Of a stretch of DNA of 51,158 nt, positions 28,120 to 36,136 are shown piece by piece. The stretch is from positions 1 through 51,158 of the forward strand of contig CAZWLP010000010.1 of the NCBI GenBank assembly GCA_964634565.1, read 5' to 3'. The translations under genes were made by a program, and so were the position numbers. This DNA is from JAUVKT01 sp964634565. GTDB lineage: Bacteria; Bacteroidota; Bacteroidia; Bacteroidales; VadinHA17. The notes below the pieces were generated by a model that was not told the DNA's origin, did not search any database, and was given only the letters and a program-made list of their open reading frames with translations. Positions within the stretch are counted from its first letter, which is position 1. Each line of letters opens with the position of its first letter.

Positions 28120-28704
28120 ATGACTAATTATATCCCCGACAGGAATGATGCACTAAAACTCTTTATGCGTTACAATAAAAGTGAAAGCCTGTTAAAACAT
28201 GCCTTATCTGTTGAAGGTGTTATGAGATATATGGCAAGAAAAAATGGCGAAGACGAAGAAAAATGGGGAGTTATTGGCTTGATCCATGATCTTGATTGGG
28301 AGAAATTTCCTGATCAGCATTGTAAGAAAACCGAAGAAATACTAAGAGAAAATAACTGGCCCGACGATTATATAAGAGCAGTAATGAGTCATGGATGGAA
28401 TATAGTAACTGATGTTGAGCCTCAAAACAAGCTCGAAAAAACCCTCTATGCAATAGACGAACTAACTGGTCTTGTCGCAACAAGTGCCCTTGTAAGGCCT
28501 TCAAAAAGCGTGATGGATATGAAGGTAAAATCGGTTAAAAAGAAATGGAATGATAAAAGATTTGCTGCCGGAGTCGACCGATCTGTTATTGAAAACGGGG
28601 CCGAGATGCTTGGTGTGGAAGTAACTGAACTTATTGAAGACTGTATTGCCGGAATGCGTGAGGTTGCTAAAGACATTGATTTATACGGCGACCCGGTATT
28701 ATAA
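28120..28704 (+). CDS. HD domain phosphohydrolase-like protein
   Basis: A 194-residue soluble protein. The HD motif begins near residue 26 (LLKHALSVEGVMRYMARKNG) with the first His, then GLIHDLDWEKFPDQH carries the His-Asp pair at about residues 60-61, and a later VMSHGWN plus ELTGLV provide the remaining ligand region. Family members of this size in Bacteroidota are annotated as HDIG-domain proteins; they hydrolyse phosphate esters or nucleotides, but the substrate is not known. It follows the C25 protease gene by 35 bp and may be its co-transcribed partner by position only. A heptamer array and a terminator lie directly after its stop. Confidence 0.85.
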   Translation: MTNYIPDRNDALKLFMRYNKSESLLKHALSVEGVMRYMARKNGEDEEKWGVIGLIHDLDWEKFPDQHCKKTEEILRENNWPDDYIRAVMSHGWNIVTDVEPQNKLEKTLYAIDELTGLVATSALVRPSKSVMDMKVKSVKKKWNDKRFAAGVDRSVIENGAEMLGVEVTELIEDCIAGMREVAKDIDLYGDPVL

Positions 28705-28721
28705 GAGCTCCTTTTTCATTC

Positions 28722-28749
28722 GCTCTCTGCCCTTTGCCCTTTGCCATAA
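28722..28749 (+). repeat. Heptamer repeat array, GCCCTTT type
   Basis: Four in-phase 7-bp words, GCTCTCT, GCCCTTT, GCCCTTT, GCCATAA, start 17 bp after the HD gene stop codon and just before the terminator at 28754. Confidence 0.7.
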
Positions 28750-28753
28750 AAAA

Positions 28754-28774
28754 ACGCCTCTGATTAAGAGGCGT
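28754..28774 (-). terminator. Rho-independent terminator for the DUF1080 gene
   Basis: ACGCCTCT, a 5-nt GATTA loop and AGAGGCGT form eight perfect pairs, with a T-run of seven on the minus strand after the stem. It is placed to end transcription of the 28805-29545 gene, and may also work for the plus-strand HD gene. Confidence 0.85.
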
Positions 28775-28804
28775 CTCTATATTTATTCTTATAAACCCAG
28801 GCTT

Positions 28805-29545
28805 CTACAATTCCCTGATTTTAATATTTCTGAACCAGACGTCATCGCCATGATCCTGTAATCCGATATAACCTTCTTCAGCTGTATCTATAAAATTTGG
28901 CCAATCCTTGAACTTGGAATCAGCGCACATCTCTTTCCACTGATCTGTCCACAGGTGATATTCAAGTACATTTTCGCCATTTTGCCAATGTACCACTGTT
29001 CCCTTATAAACAAGAATCTTTATTTCATTCCATTCACCTGCAGGCTTTGCATTCTGAGGTACGGCAGGGATAAGGTCGTATAAAGAACCTGCCTGTCTGT
29101 TACCATCCTTTCCCAGCTTGGCATCTGGATGTCTTTCATTATCAAGAATCTGCATCTCAGGAGCAGACATATATATTGCTTCTCCTTCGATTTCCCGGGC
29201 GAGATAAAATATACCACTATTACCGCCTTCAGATACCTTCCATTCAAGTGAAAGTTCAAAGTTGCCATACTTCTTTTTGGTGATGATATCACCTCCGCCA
29301 CCACCTGCTTCACCTTTGCCTGAACCTTCTACTTTAAGAGTCCCGTCTTCAATAAGCCAACCTGATTCAGGGAATGTTTCTTTTCCATAGCCTCTGAAGT
29401 TATCTGTAGAGCTTCCATCAAATAATACAATCCAGCCTTCGTCTTCGGCTGCCACCTCTTTCTTCTTGCTGCTATCGGCATTACCACAGGATATAAGAAA
29501 GCCTGCAATAAGTGCAATTAGAGAAAATAATTTTACTGTTTTCAT
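28805..29545 (-). CDS. DUF1080 (3-keto-disaccharide hydrolase) lipoprotein
   Basis: A 246-residue lipoprotein: signal MKTVKLFSLIALIAGFLISC with lipobox Cys20. The body is DUF1080 (concanavalin-like fold): EGWIVLFDGSSTDNFRGYG, YGNFELSLEWKVSEGGNSGIFYLAREI, PEMQILDNERHPDAK and NEIKILVYKGTVVHWQNGENVLEY. The domain has been linked to cleavage of 3-keto-glycosides formed by a Gfo/Idh/MocA oxidoreductase. Here such an oxidoreductase lies 33 bp upstream on the same strand. The protein would face the periplasm or cell surface. A terminator follows at 28754. Confidence 0.92.
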   Translation of the reverse strand: MKTVKLFSLIALIAGFLISCGNADSSKKKEVAAEDEGWIVLFDGSSTDNFRGYGKETFPESGWLIEDGTLKVEGSGKGEAGGGGGDIITKKKYGNFELSLEWKVSEGGNSGIFYLAREIEGEAIYMSAPEMQILDNERHPDAKLGKDGNRQAGSLYDLIPAVPQNAKPAGEWNEIKILVYKGTVVHWQNGENVLEYHLWTDQWKEMCADSKFKDWPNFIDTAEEGYIGLQDHGDDVWFRNIKIREL

Positions 29546-29578
29546 CTATTTAAGTTTTAAATCATATAATTTATATTA

Positions 29579-31063
29579 CTATTTCGGCATTTCAGCTATT
29601 GTCCAACCATCGCGGTAGGTATGCTTAATCATTTCATTTGCAAAATCCTGAGCGTTCATAGGGTCAGTCTCTTTCTTATTGAACGTTGGATGACCATCCT
29701 TGATACTGAAGTTATCCTCAAGAACAATTTTTATCTCTTCATTATCACCAATATTTGTAAATCTCATATTTTCACCATCCCACTCAAGCTCTTTATTCAG
29801 GCTCTGCAAACGAACGGCCAGAACACCCATAACTACCATCTCATTAAATGGTCCGGCTTCGGAGAAATCAGATTTTGTTTTAACACGACCAGAAGGATTC
29901 TCCTTACATGCACGAACCCAATCCATCTCATGACTTGTTTCAACCCTCCTTTCAGTCTCAGGAACTACAGGAGTCCTGCCTGACAGCAACCATGGATCCA
30001 GTCCATAACATCCACAGATTAGTTTATCCTTTGTTCCGTGGAAAATAACTCCACCACCTGCATTATTCATACTTCTTCCTTCCGGCCATCCTTCAGGTTT
30101 CATTGGCTGCAATCCTCCGTCAAACCATGTAACTTCTACTTCAGGTAGTTTTATCTTATAATCTGAGCGATCATCCCTTGCCGGATATACCAGCTTAACC
30201 ATTTGAGCATTGGGGGCACTATCCGTTAATAACAGAGTAGACGAACCCTGAACCTTTGTAGGATAAGTCAATTTAAGTCCGGCAAATACCGGATGAAGAA
30301 TATGACATGCCATATCTCCCAGAGCTCCGGTTCCAAAGTCCCACCATCCCCTGAAATTCCAGGGAGTATAGATGCTATTATATGGGCGCATCTTTGCCGG
30401 ACCAATAAAGAGATCCCAGTTAAGTGTATCAGGAATGGGCTCTTCTCCAGGGCGATTGAGTCCCTGGGGCCATATTGGCCTGTCTGTAAATGCTTCTACC
30501 TTAGTTACCTCTCCTATTTCACCATTCTGTATCCATTCAATAACCTTATTTACTCCTTCGTCTGAAGCACCCTGGTTACCCATCTGGGTAGCAACCTTAT
30601 ACTTATCGGCCAATCGCGTGAGAAGTCGTGATTCATAAACAGTATGAGTAAGTGGCTTCTGCACATACACATGCTTACCCATTTCAATTGCATTTGCAGC
30701 ACATATCGCATGAGTATGGTCGGATGTTGCAACCACCACGGCATCAATGTCTTTTCCCATCTCGTCGTACATCTTCCTGAAGTCCCAGTACTGTTTGGCT
30801 CCCTTATATGAATCCATCTTTTGTTTGGCATAAGCCCAGTCAACATCACAAACAGCAACAATATTTTCTGTCTCTTTTAAAACTCTGAGGTTTGAATTCC
30901 CCATACCTCCTACTCCTATACCTGCAATATTTAACTTATCGCTTGGAAGGGTATGCCCTAAACCACTAACCACTGAACTTGGTACTATTGTAAGACCTGC
31001 AGCTACAGCAGTTGATTTTCCTATAAATGATCTTCTAGACATTGAGTTTGATTTATTTTTCAT
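29579..31063 (-). CDS. Gfo/Idh/MocA family oxidoreductase with Tat signal
   Basis: A 494-residue exported dehydrogenase. The N-terminus MKNKSNSMSRRSFIGKSTAV carries a twin-arginine motif. The Rossmann fold begins IAGIGVGGMGNSNLRVLKE, followed by VCDVDWAYAKQKMD and VVATSDHTHA. Then comes QKPLTHTVYESRLLTRLAD, where the conserved EKP is QKP here. The C-terminal domain has WNFRGWWDFGTGALGDMACH with family-type aromatic and His residues. Tat export suggests a folded NAD(P)-containing enzyme in the periplasm. With DUF1080 33 bp downstream it fits oxidation of a glycoside at C3; the substrate is inferred only. The convergent orientation with 31190 makes it a separate unit from the upstream operon. 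Confidence 0.9.
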   Translation of the reverse strand: MKNKSNSMSRRSFIGKSTAVAAGLTIVPSSVVSGLGHTLPSDKLNIAGIGVGGMGNSNLRVLKETENIVAVCDVDWAYAKQKMDSYKGAKQYWDFRKMYDEMGKDIDAVVVATSDHTHAICAANAIEMGKHVYVQKPLTHTVYESRLLTRLADKYKVATQMGNQGASDEGVNKVIEWIQNGEIGEVTKVEAFTDRPIWPQGLNRPGEEPIPDTLNWDLFIGPAKMRPYNSIYTPWNFRGWWDFGTGALGDMACHILHPVFAGLKLTYPTKVQGSSTLLLTDSAPNAQMVKLVYPARDDRSDYKIKLPEVEVTWFDGGLQPMKPEGWPEGRSMNNAGGGVIFHGTKDKLICGCYGLDPWLLSGRTPVVPETERRVETSHEMDWVRACKENPSGRVKTKSDFSEAGPFNEMVVMGVLAVRLQSLNKELEWDGENMRFTNIGDNEEIKIVLEDNFSIKDGHPTFNKKETDPMNAQDFANEMIKHTYRDGWTIAEMPK

Positions 31064-31189
31064 TATAAGGTAATTTAAATTTAAGCTTAAAAGTAAAAAA
31101 ATATACGTTATAAGCCCCAGAAAAAAAGGAAATATCCATTTTCAGGTATCAAATAAAAACAATAAATTGCATCCTTTATTACTGATTTT

Positions 31190-31666
31190 ATGGATAATAA
31201 ATACTTATCACTTGATGAAAGACCCGAAAAGGGTTTTGTATCTGCTCTTATGGTTGTCTTTGGTATACTCTGCATTGGCACTTCGGGCTGGTGGGGATAT
31301 TTTATGTTTATCTCCCCTGAAAAACAAAATATATACTGGGTGGCAACAATATTTCTTTTTTTATTCGGGACATACCAGATTTATGCCGGACTTGGTTACG
31401 CAAGGAGATATATTAAAATTGAAAAAGGAATCATTGCTATCAGACAAAACTCATTTTTCCCACCCAGAAAACTTGAAACGGGTCTGATATCTGAAATAAT
31501 TATTCGATCTGCAGATATTCTCTTTGACTACGATGAGGGAAAAAAATTTAAATTAAGACTGGGTATAAGATACCCTGATCTTGGGGAGAGCATTAAATCA
31601 GAAATAGAAAATTACGCTGAAACCAATAAAATTGAAGTGTATTACAAGTACGACACATCAGAGTGA
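31190..31666 (+). CDS. Small membrane protein, unknown function
   Basis: A 158-residue protein inserted on the opposite strand within the glycoside-type gene cluster. Residues about 17-40 and 49-67 are two hydrophobic helices separated by a short loop; the rest (about 75-158) is a soluble domain with alternating strands (YIKIEKGIIAIRQNSFF, LISEIIIRSADILFDYD). The arrangement recalls small PH-like membrane proteins, but I cannot name a family. The ATG at 31190 gives the best start; an overlapping frame from 31167 is weaker. Confidence 0.65.
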   Translation: MDNKYLSLDERPEKGFVSALMVVFGILCIGTSGWWGYFMFISPEKQNIYWVATIFLFLFGTYQIYAGLGYARRYIKIEKGIIAIRQNSFFPPRKLETGLISEIIIRSADILFDYDEGKKFKLRLGIRYPDLGESIKSEIENYAETNKIEVYYKYDTSE

Positions 31667-31700
31667 TACCTGATTTACAAGAACTTATTTCTTTATTGCC

Positions 31701-32540
31701 CTATAAAATATTCTCAATTAAAAAGTTACGGCTTATTTCAATGCTTTCAAGCTCAGAGTGAGTTCGACACATATCCTGTTCTATAAAAAAATATTTCATC
31801 CCTGCCATGTTCTGAAGCTCAAAAATTGGTTCAAAATCAATTGTTCCTTCACCCAGGGTGGCATCCTTTCCGTCTACTGACAAATCTTTAATGTGCCATA
31901 ATTCAAATCTGCCGGGATACTTACCAAAATACTCTTCAGGTTTTCTGCCTCCTCCGGTTATCCATGCCATATCGAGTTGAAAGGTAACAAGGTCAGTCTC
32001 TGTTTTATTTAATAGAATATCATAGGGTGTTTCTCCATCGATAGGAAAAAACTCATTCTTATGATTATGAAATCCAAATTTTACACCATTGGTTTTACAC
32101 TTTTCACCGGCCATATTCATAAAGTCTGCAGCCCTTTTATATCCATCTAGAGATTTATTCCACTCTTCCGGCAGAGAAGGTAGAATTAAATACCTTAAAC
32201 CTGCCTGGCTTGCTGAAGCAACAACTTCGTCAATATTATCGGTATTTACCCCGATATGACTACTAATAAGCTCCATACCCCTGTCTTCAACTGCCTTTTT
32301 AAATATCCCGGGGTTCATTCCATAGAACTTTCCATCACGGTAATCAGCAGCCTCAATCCAGTTATATCCGAGAGCTGCTACCCTATCAAGAGTAAGCAGA
32401 GGATTTTTGCTCATTTCGCCACGTACAGTATATAGAATTAATCCAAGCTTTCTGTCTTTCGTGCTCAAGCATGAAGCAGGCATAAAAGCTAATGCGGCAG
32501 ATGCAGCAATTGTGGTTCTGACAAAAATTCTTCTTTTCAT
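31701..32540 (-). CDS. Exported sugar phosphate isomerase/epimerase-like TIM barrel
   Basis: A 279-residue protein with an N-terminal twin-arginine-like signal (MKRRIFVRTTIAASAALAFM). The AP_endonuc_2/xylose isomerase-like TIM barrel shows WIEAADYRDG, GVKFGFHNHKNEF with His ligands, FQLDMAWIT, FELWHIKDLS and a late FFIEQDM with Glu. These positions are the metal-site pattern of the family. Family members isomerise or epimerise sugars, and in 3-keto-sugar loci they may act on ketosugars. It is 11 bp downstream of the second Gfo/Idh/MocA gene in a three-gene unit starting at 34640. Confidence 0.88.
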   Translation of the reverse strand: MKRRIFVRTTIAASAALAFMPASCLSTKDRKLGLILYTVRGEMSKNPLLTLDRVAALGYNWIEAADYRDGKFYGMNPGIFKKAVEDRGMELISSHIGVNTDNIDEVVASASQAGLRYLILPSLPEEWNKSLDGYKRAADFMNMAGEKCKTNGVKFGFHNHKNEFFPIDGETPYDILLNKTETDLVTFQLDMAWITGGGRKPEEYFGKYPGRFELWHIKDLSVDGKDATLGEGTIDFEPIFELQNMAGMKYFFIEQDMCRTHSELESIEISRNFLIENIL

Positions 32541-32551
32541 AATCTTATATA

Positions 32552-34147
32552 TTAAATAATTTCCTCATTATCCCTGTCCCATCTCACTCTTCGTCCTTCC
32601 CTGTAAGATATTGTTCCCATATGAGCAGTAATAGCCTCTTCAAATGCCCTGTTAATATTGCACGAGGGCAGATCGCCTGTCCTGATACAATTAATCCATT
32701 CCTTAAAGTGCAGATGAGTTGTATTTACCCTTTTTCCTCCCCTGTAAGTATAAAGCAGGCCCCTGCCTGCAAAATATTGCTCAGTAGCAGAGGTAACAGC
32801 GTCTGCTGACTTCTTCCCTGGCACATATGATAATATGGGAAGATCCGGATCTATTATTCCGCTCTCTAATTTATCTTTATATCTGGTAGAATTACTGTCG
32901 GCATATATTGTCATTGTTTCATTGAGCTCCATAGTAGCATCATGACCCATTATAAGTTTACCCCTGTTGCGACTGTTTGCCAGAGTAGCACTATACATCA
33001 TTGTCAGGTCCTGACGTTCAAACTCAAAGACTGTATGAAGAACATCAGGGACGGTGCGCCCGTCTTTAAAATAATATATGCCTCCAGACGAAACGGCACT
33101 ATCGGGAATCCCCAGACCAAGAACCTGATTCATAGCATCATACTCATGGGTAAGCAGGTCGCCAGACAATCCGGTACTATAATCCCACCAGCATCTCCAT
33201 CTGAAGAATCTTTCCAGGCTAAACTTATGATATGGAGCCTGGCCAAGAAACTGATTCCAATCTATTGTCTTCTCATTCGCCTCAGGATGAATAGGATATA
33301 CCCATGCACCGTTAGGTGTATTTCTGTTCGTTGTAACTTCAATCAGGTTAACCTTCCCTAAGACTCCATTATCTATAGCTTCACGAGCCTTAAAATAGGC
33401 TTCTGTCTGTCTGTTCTGATGCCCTAACTGAAAAACCACTCCTGTTTCACGAATAGCTTTCCTAACCTCATATGTTTCTTCAACAGACCAGCTCATTGGC
33501 TTCTCACAATAAACATGTTTACCTGCTCTGGCTGCGTCAATGGTAATAGGAGCATGCCAGTGATCAGGGGTAGCAATAACAACTGCATCAACATTTTTAT
33601 CTTCGAGTAATTCCTTATAAGTATTATATATAACAGGCATTTTATAAGGCCTTGCGTCAGTGCCCTGACGCTTAATATTGCCACCTGTTTCCTGTGCTCT
33701 TTTAGCATAAACAGAAAATATATCACATACTGCTGTAACCTCAATATTCAGATCCTCCTGCTTCAGAAATTCTTTATATCTGGTATCATTACTGTTCTTC
33801 AGGGCAGCATCCTTTAATACTTCAATCTGATCGGGATGCATAAATCCTGCTGCACTTGCTATCTGCGGACCTCTTATTCCAAAACCAATAAGCCCCAGCC
33901 TCACTGTTTTACCTTTCACCGACTTAAGATCTCCAAGAGCCTGACTTTCGGGCAGATTAATATTCTCTAATATGCTGCTTTTTATCTGTCGGTCATATTT
34001 TCTCTTCCTGTAGAATGCGTAGGCAAACGCTCCGAGAGCCGGTAAAGTTGTAATGCCTTTAACTATATCTCTTCTTGTAATTTTGCCAGGATCAGAACTC
34101 CCGGACTTATCATTATTTTCAATATTTCTCTTAGCTTTTTCTTCCAT
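32552..34147 (-). CDS. Gfo/Idh/MocA family oxidoreductase (second copy)
   Basis: A 531-residue protein with an N-terminal cytoplasmic stretch and a Tat-like motif (ITRRDIVKGIT) before a hydrophobic segment. The Rossmann part reads LGLIGFGIRGPQIASAAG, VTAVCDIFSVYAKR and VVIATPDHWHAP, then the canonical YCEKPMSWSVEETYEVRKA. The C-terminal part contains WRCWWDYSTGLSGDLLTHEYD and ends with a region rich in Arg/Asp. It is longer than the other copy at 29579, which shares the same fold but only limited local sequence. Gene spacing is 4 bp to the DoxX gene and 11 bp to the sugar isomerase gene, so they form one operon. Confidence 0.9.
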   Translation of the reverse strand: MEEKAKRNIENNDKSGSSDPGKITRRDIVKGITTLPALGAFAYAFYRKRKYDRQIKSSILENINLPESQALGDLKSVKGKTVRLGLIGFGIRGPQIASAAGFMHPDQIEVLKDAALKNSNDTRYKEFLKQEDLNIEVTAVCDIFSVYAKRAQETGGNIKRQGTDARPYKMPVIYNTYKELLEDKNVDAVVIATPDHWHAPITIDAARAGKHVYCEKPMSWSVEETYEVRKAIRETGVVFQLGHQNRQTEAYFKAREAIDNGVLGKVNLIEVTTNRNTPNGAWVYPIHPEANEKTIDWNQFLGQAPYHKFSLERFFRWRCWWDYSTGLSGDLLTHEYDAMNQVLGLGIPDSAVSSGGIYYFKDGRTVPDVLHTVFEFERQDLTMMYSATLANSRNRGKLIMGHDATMELNETMTIYADSNSTRYKDKLESGIIDPDLPILSYVPGKKSADAVTSATEQYFAGRGLLYTYRGGKRVNTTHLHFKEWINCIRTGDLPSCNINRAFEEAITAHMGTISYREGRRVRWDRDNEEII

Positions 34148-34151
34148 AGCC

Positions 34152-34640
34152 TTATTTCCTTAATTTCCTGATAAACCTGTCCATACCGATAATTTTCGAT
34201 GTGGGAAACATAAACAGTAACCAGAGAGCAAAAATCTCAATAAGATTTTTATTTACCCACAGGTATGAACCTTCAGACGGAGCTGAAAACTTTAATCCTA
34301 CCATCGGTGGATGAGAAAAGTAGTAAAGAAATAAAAGAGCAATACCACCGCTTATTGCATACCTCTCCAATACACCCAGCATCAGGCCCAGTCCGACAGC
34401 TATTAAACCCCATATATTAAGAAAGTCAACCAATCTCAGTAAAGAAGGGTTTGAGGCCAGGGAAACAAACAGCTCTGAAAAAACTCCCTGTGAATCAAGC
34501 AAAAATCCTACAGAAGACCAATCGGGGTTTACTAACTTACTAAATCCTTCATATAAAAAATGCCAGCCAATCAGTACTCTCAATACTACAAGAGAAGAAA
34601 GCTGAAGTCTGGAATACTCAGTTAATTTATTTTTATACAT
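34152..34640 (-). CDS. DoxX-like membrane protein
   Basis: A 162-residue protein when started at the ATG at 34638-34640; an upstream ATG at 34700 would add 20 hydrophobic residues that I consider unlikely. Four hydrophobic helices are visible, with the DoxX N-terminal pattern LVVLRVLIGWHFLYEGFSKL and NPDW after it, and a final LIEIFALWLLFMFPTSKI. DoxX proteins are quinone-linked or thiosulfate:quinone oxidoreductase-like membrane components; in sugar-oxidation loci they could pass electrons to quinones. It is the first gene of the unit with the second oxidoreductase and the isomerase. Confidence 0.82.
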   Translation of the reverse strand: MYKNKLTEYSRLQLSSLVVLRVLIGWHFLYEGFSKLVNPDWSSVGFLLDSQGVFSELFVSLASNPSLLRLVDFLNIWGLIAVGLGLMLGVLERYAISGGIALLFLYYFSHPPMVGLKFSAPSEGSYLWVNKNLIEIFALWLLFMFPTSKIIGMDRFIRKLRK

Positions 34641-34797
34641 CTCCCGGGGTTTAAAATAAAAATTAAAAAGCAAATTTATAATTTTGATCGATGCAATCAT
34701 ATTTAATACAATTTTTATTAAACACCTGGCAATTTACTAACTTACACATACTTTAGAAAAGTAAAAACGAGAGTTTACCTGAGCTGATATAAAATTT

Positions 34798-35808
34798 ATG
34801 GAAGCGAGATACTATAATGATTATCCGGAAGGGTCAGTTACCTGCTCTCTTTGTCCGCACAATTGCACTATCAGAAATGGCAAGTACGGTAAATGTGGCG
34901 TAAGATCTAATAATAAAGGCATATTAATAAGCAAGGTATATGGACTGGCATCAGCCTTCCACCTGGATCCAATAGAAAAGAAGCCCCTTTATCATTTCTA
35001 CCCGGGAAATAATATTCTATCGCTTGGCTCCTTCGGATGCAACCTTAAATGCAATTTCTGTCAGAATCATCAAATTTCACAGATAAATAAAACAAAATTA
35101 CCAGACGGCATTTATCTCTCACCACAGGAAATTGCATCCAGGGCTAAGACACTTAAAAATAATATAGGACTAGCTTTTACATATAATGAGCCTGTTGTAT
35201 GGTTTGAGTATATGTTTGATACTGCTAAGCTTATTAAAAAAAGCGGGATGAAGACTGTCCTTATCTCAAATGGTTTTATTAATCCTGAGCCACTTAAAGA
35301 CCTGCTTCCATTAATTGATGCATTTAACATAGATCTGAAAGCATTTGAAAATGATTTCTACCAGAACCAGACAGGGGGCTCGCTAAATCCTGTTCTGGAA
35401 TCAATTAAGACAATAGCAGATTCAGGAAAGCATATTGAACTAACAATGCTAATAATACCTGGACTAAACGACGATTCGGTTATTTTTGAAAAAATGATCA
35501 GCTGGCTAAGTGAAAATTATGGAAGGAATATTATCTTACATCTTAGCAGGTACTTTCCAAACTACAAATCAGAAATACCGATGACTCCTGATAAGAAATT
35601 ACTGAATCTATATGAGATTGCGAAGAAAAAACTCTATTTCACCTACCTGGGGAACACATCCAATAGAACCGGCAGGGATACCCATTGCCCGGAATGTGGT
35701 AATTTACTTATAGAAAGAAAATCTTATACTGTCAACCGAGCTGGTCTTGATGATAAAGGGACCTGCTCAGAATGCCATTACCGGCTTACTTATTACTCTT
35801 CTTTTTAG
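34798..35808 (+). CDS. amrS: AmmeMemoRadiSam-system radical SAM enzyme
   Basis: A 336-residue cytoplasmic protein. The radical SAM cluster is Cys81, Cys85, Cys88 in FGCNLKCNFCQNHQ. An N-terminal cysteine set (TCSLCPHNCTIRNGKYGKCGVR, residues about 16-33) and a C-terminal zinc-ribbon-like tail (HCPECGNLL then GTCSECHYRL) are diagnostic of AmrS. The homologue is usually encoded beside MEMO1 and AMMECR1, but neither is in this window. Pyruvate-formate-lyase-activating-like function is suggested by family members; the substrate is unknown. It overlaps the convergent 99-residue gene by 23 bp. A near-match promoter (ATACTTTAG) lies just upstream. Confidence 0.92.
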   Translation: MEARYYNDYPEGSVTCSLCPHNCTIRNGKYGKCGVRSNNKGILISKVYGLASAFHLDPIEKKPLYHFYPGNNILSLGSFGCNLKCNFCQNHQISQINKTKLPDGIYLSPQEIASRAKTLKNNIGLAFTYNEPVVWFEYMFDTAKLIKKSGMKTVLISNGFINPEPLKDLLPLIDAFNIDLKAFENDFYQNQTGGSLNPVLESIKTIADSGKHIELTMLIIPGLNDDSVIFEKMISWLSENYGRNIILHLSRYFPNYKSEIPMTPDKKLLNLYEIAKKKLYFTYLGNTSNRTGRDTHCPECGNLLIERKSYTVNRAGLDDKGTCSECHYRLTYYSSF

Positions 35809-36085
35809 TTATCTCACTTAGCCTTTCAAATAACTTATCGATACCTTCCACAAGATCAATTTTAATCTTCTTATAATATGCTTTTGTCAATTCATGATTC
35901 TTCTTGCCGCCAGGATGCTTAATCCTTGAAAAGAGCTCATTTCTAAGTTTCACGGCATCGCCAACAACTTCTGCAAGTTCTTCAGATTTATCCAGGGGTT
36001 GTACAGACATCACTGTAAAACAATCCGATATTAATTCAAAAACCAGGTAATCTATATCTTTTTTCAAATCTCTTATACTTGCCAT
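35786..36085 (-). CDS. Small conserved hypothetical protein (99 aa)
   Basis: A 99-residue, mainly helical, soluble protein. It begins MASIRDLKKDIDYLVFELISDC and ends with a lysine-rich tail (LSEITKKKSNK). A central PLDKSEELAEVVGDAVKLRNEL and IDLVEGIDKLFERL suggest two or three helices. I recall similar short proteins in Bacteroidales but no named domain. The 3' end overlaps the amrS 3' end by 23 bp on the opposite strand. It could be transcribed after the class IV aminotransferase gene, whose stop is 51 bp upstream. Confidence 0.65.
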   Translation of the reverse strand: MASIRDLKKDIDYLVFELISDCFTVMSVQPLDKSEELAEVVGDAVKLRNELFSRIKHPGGKKNHELTKAYYKKIKIDLVEGIDKLFERLSEITKKKSNK

Positions 36086-36136
36086 ATATCTTTTATTTTA
36101 AGTAAATATATAATAATCCGCTTTAGCAATCAAGCC

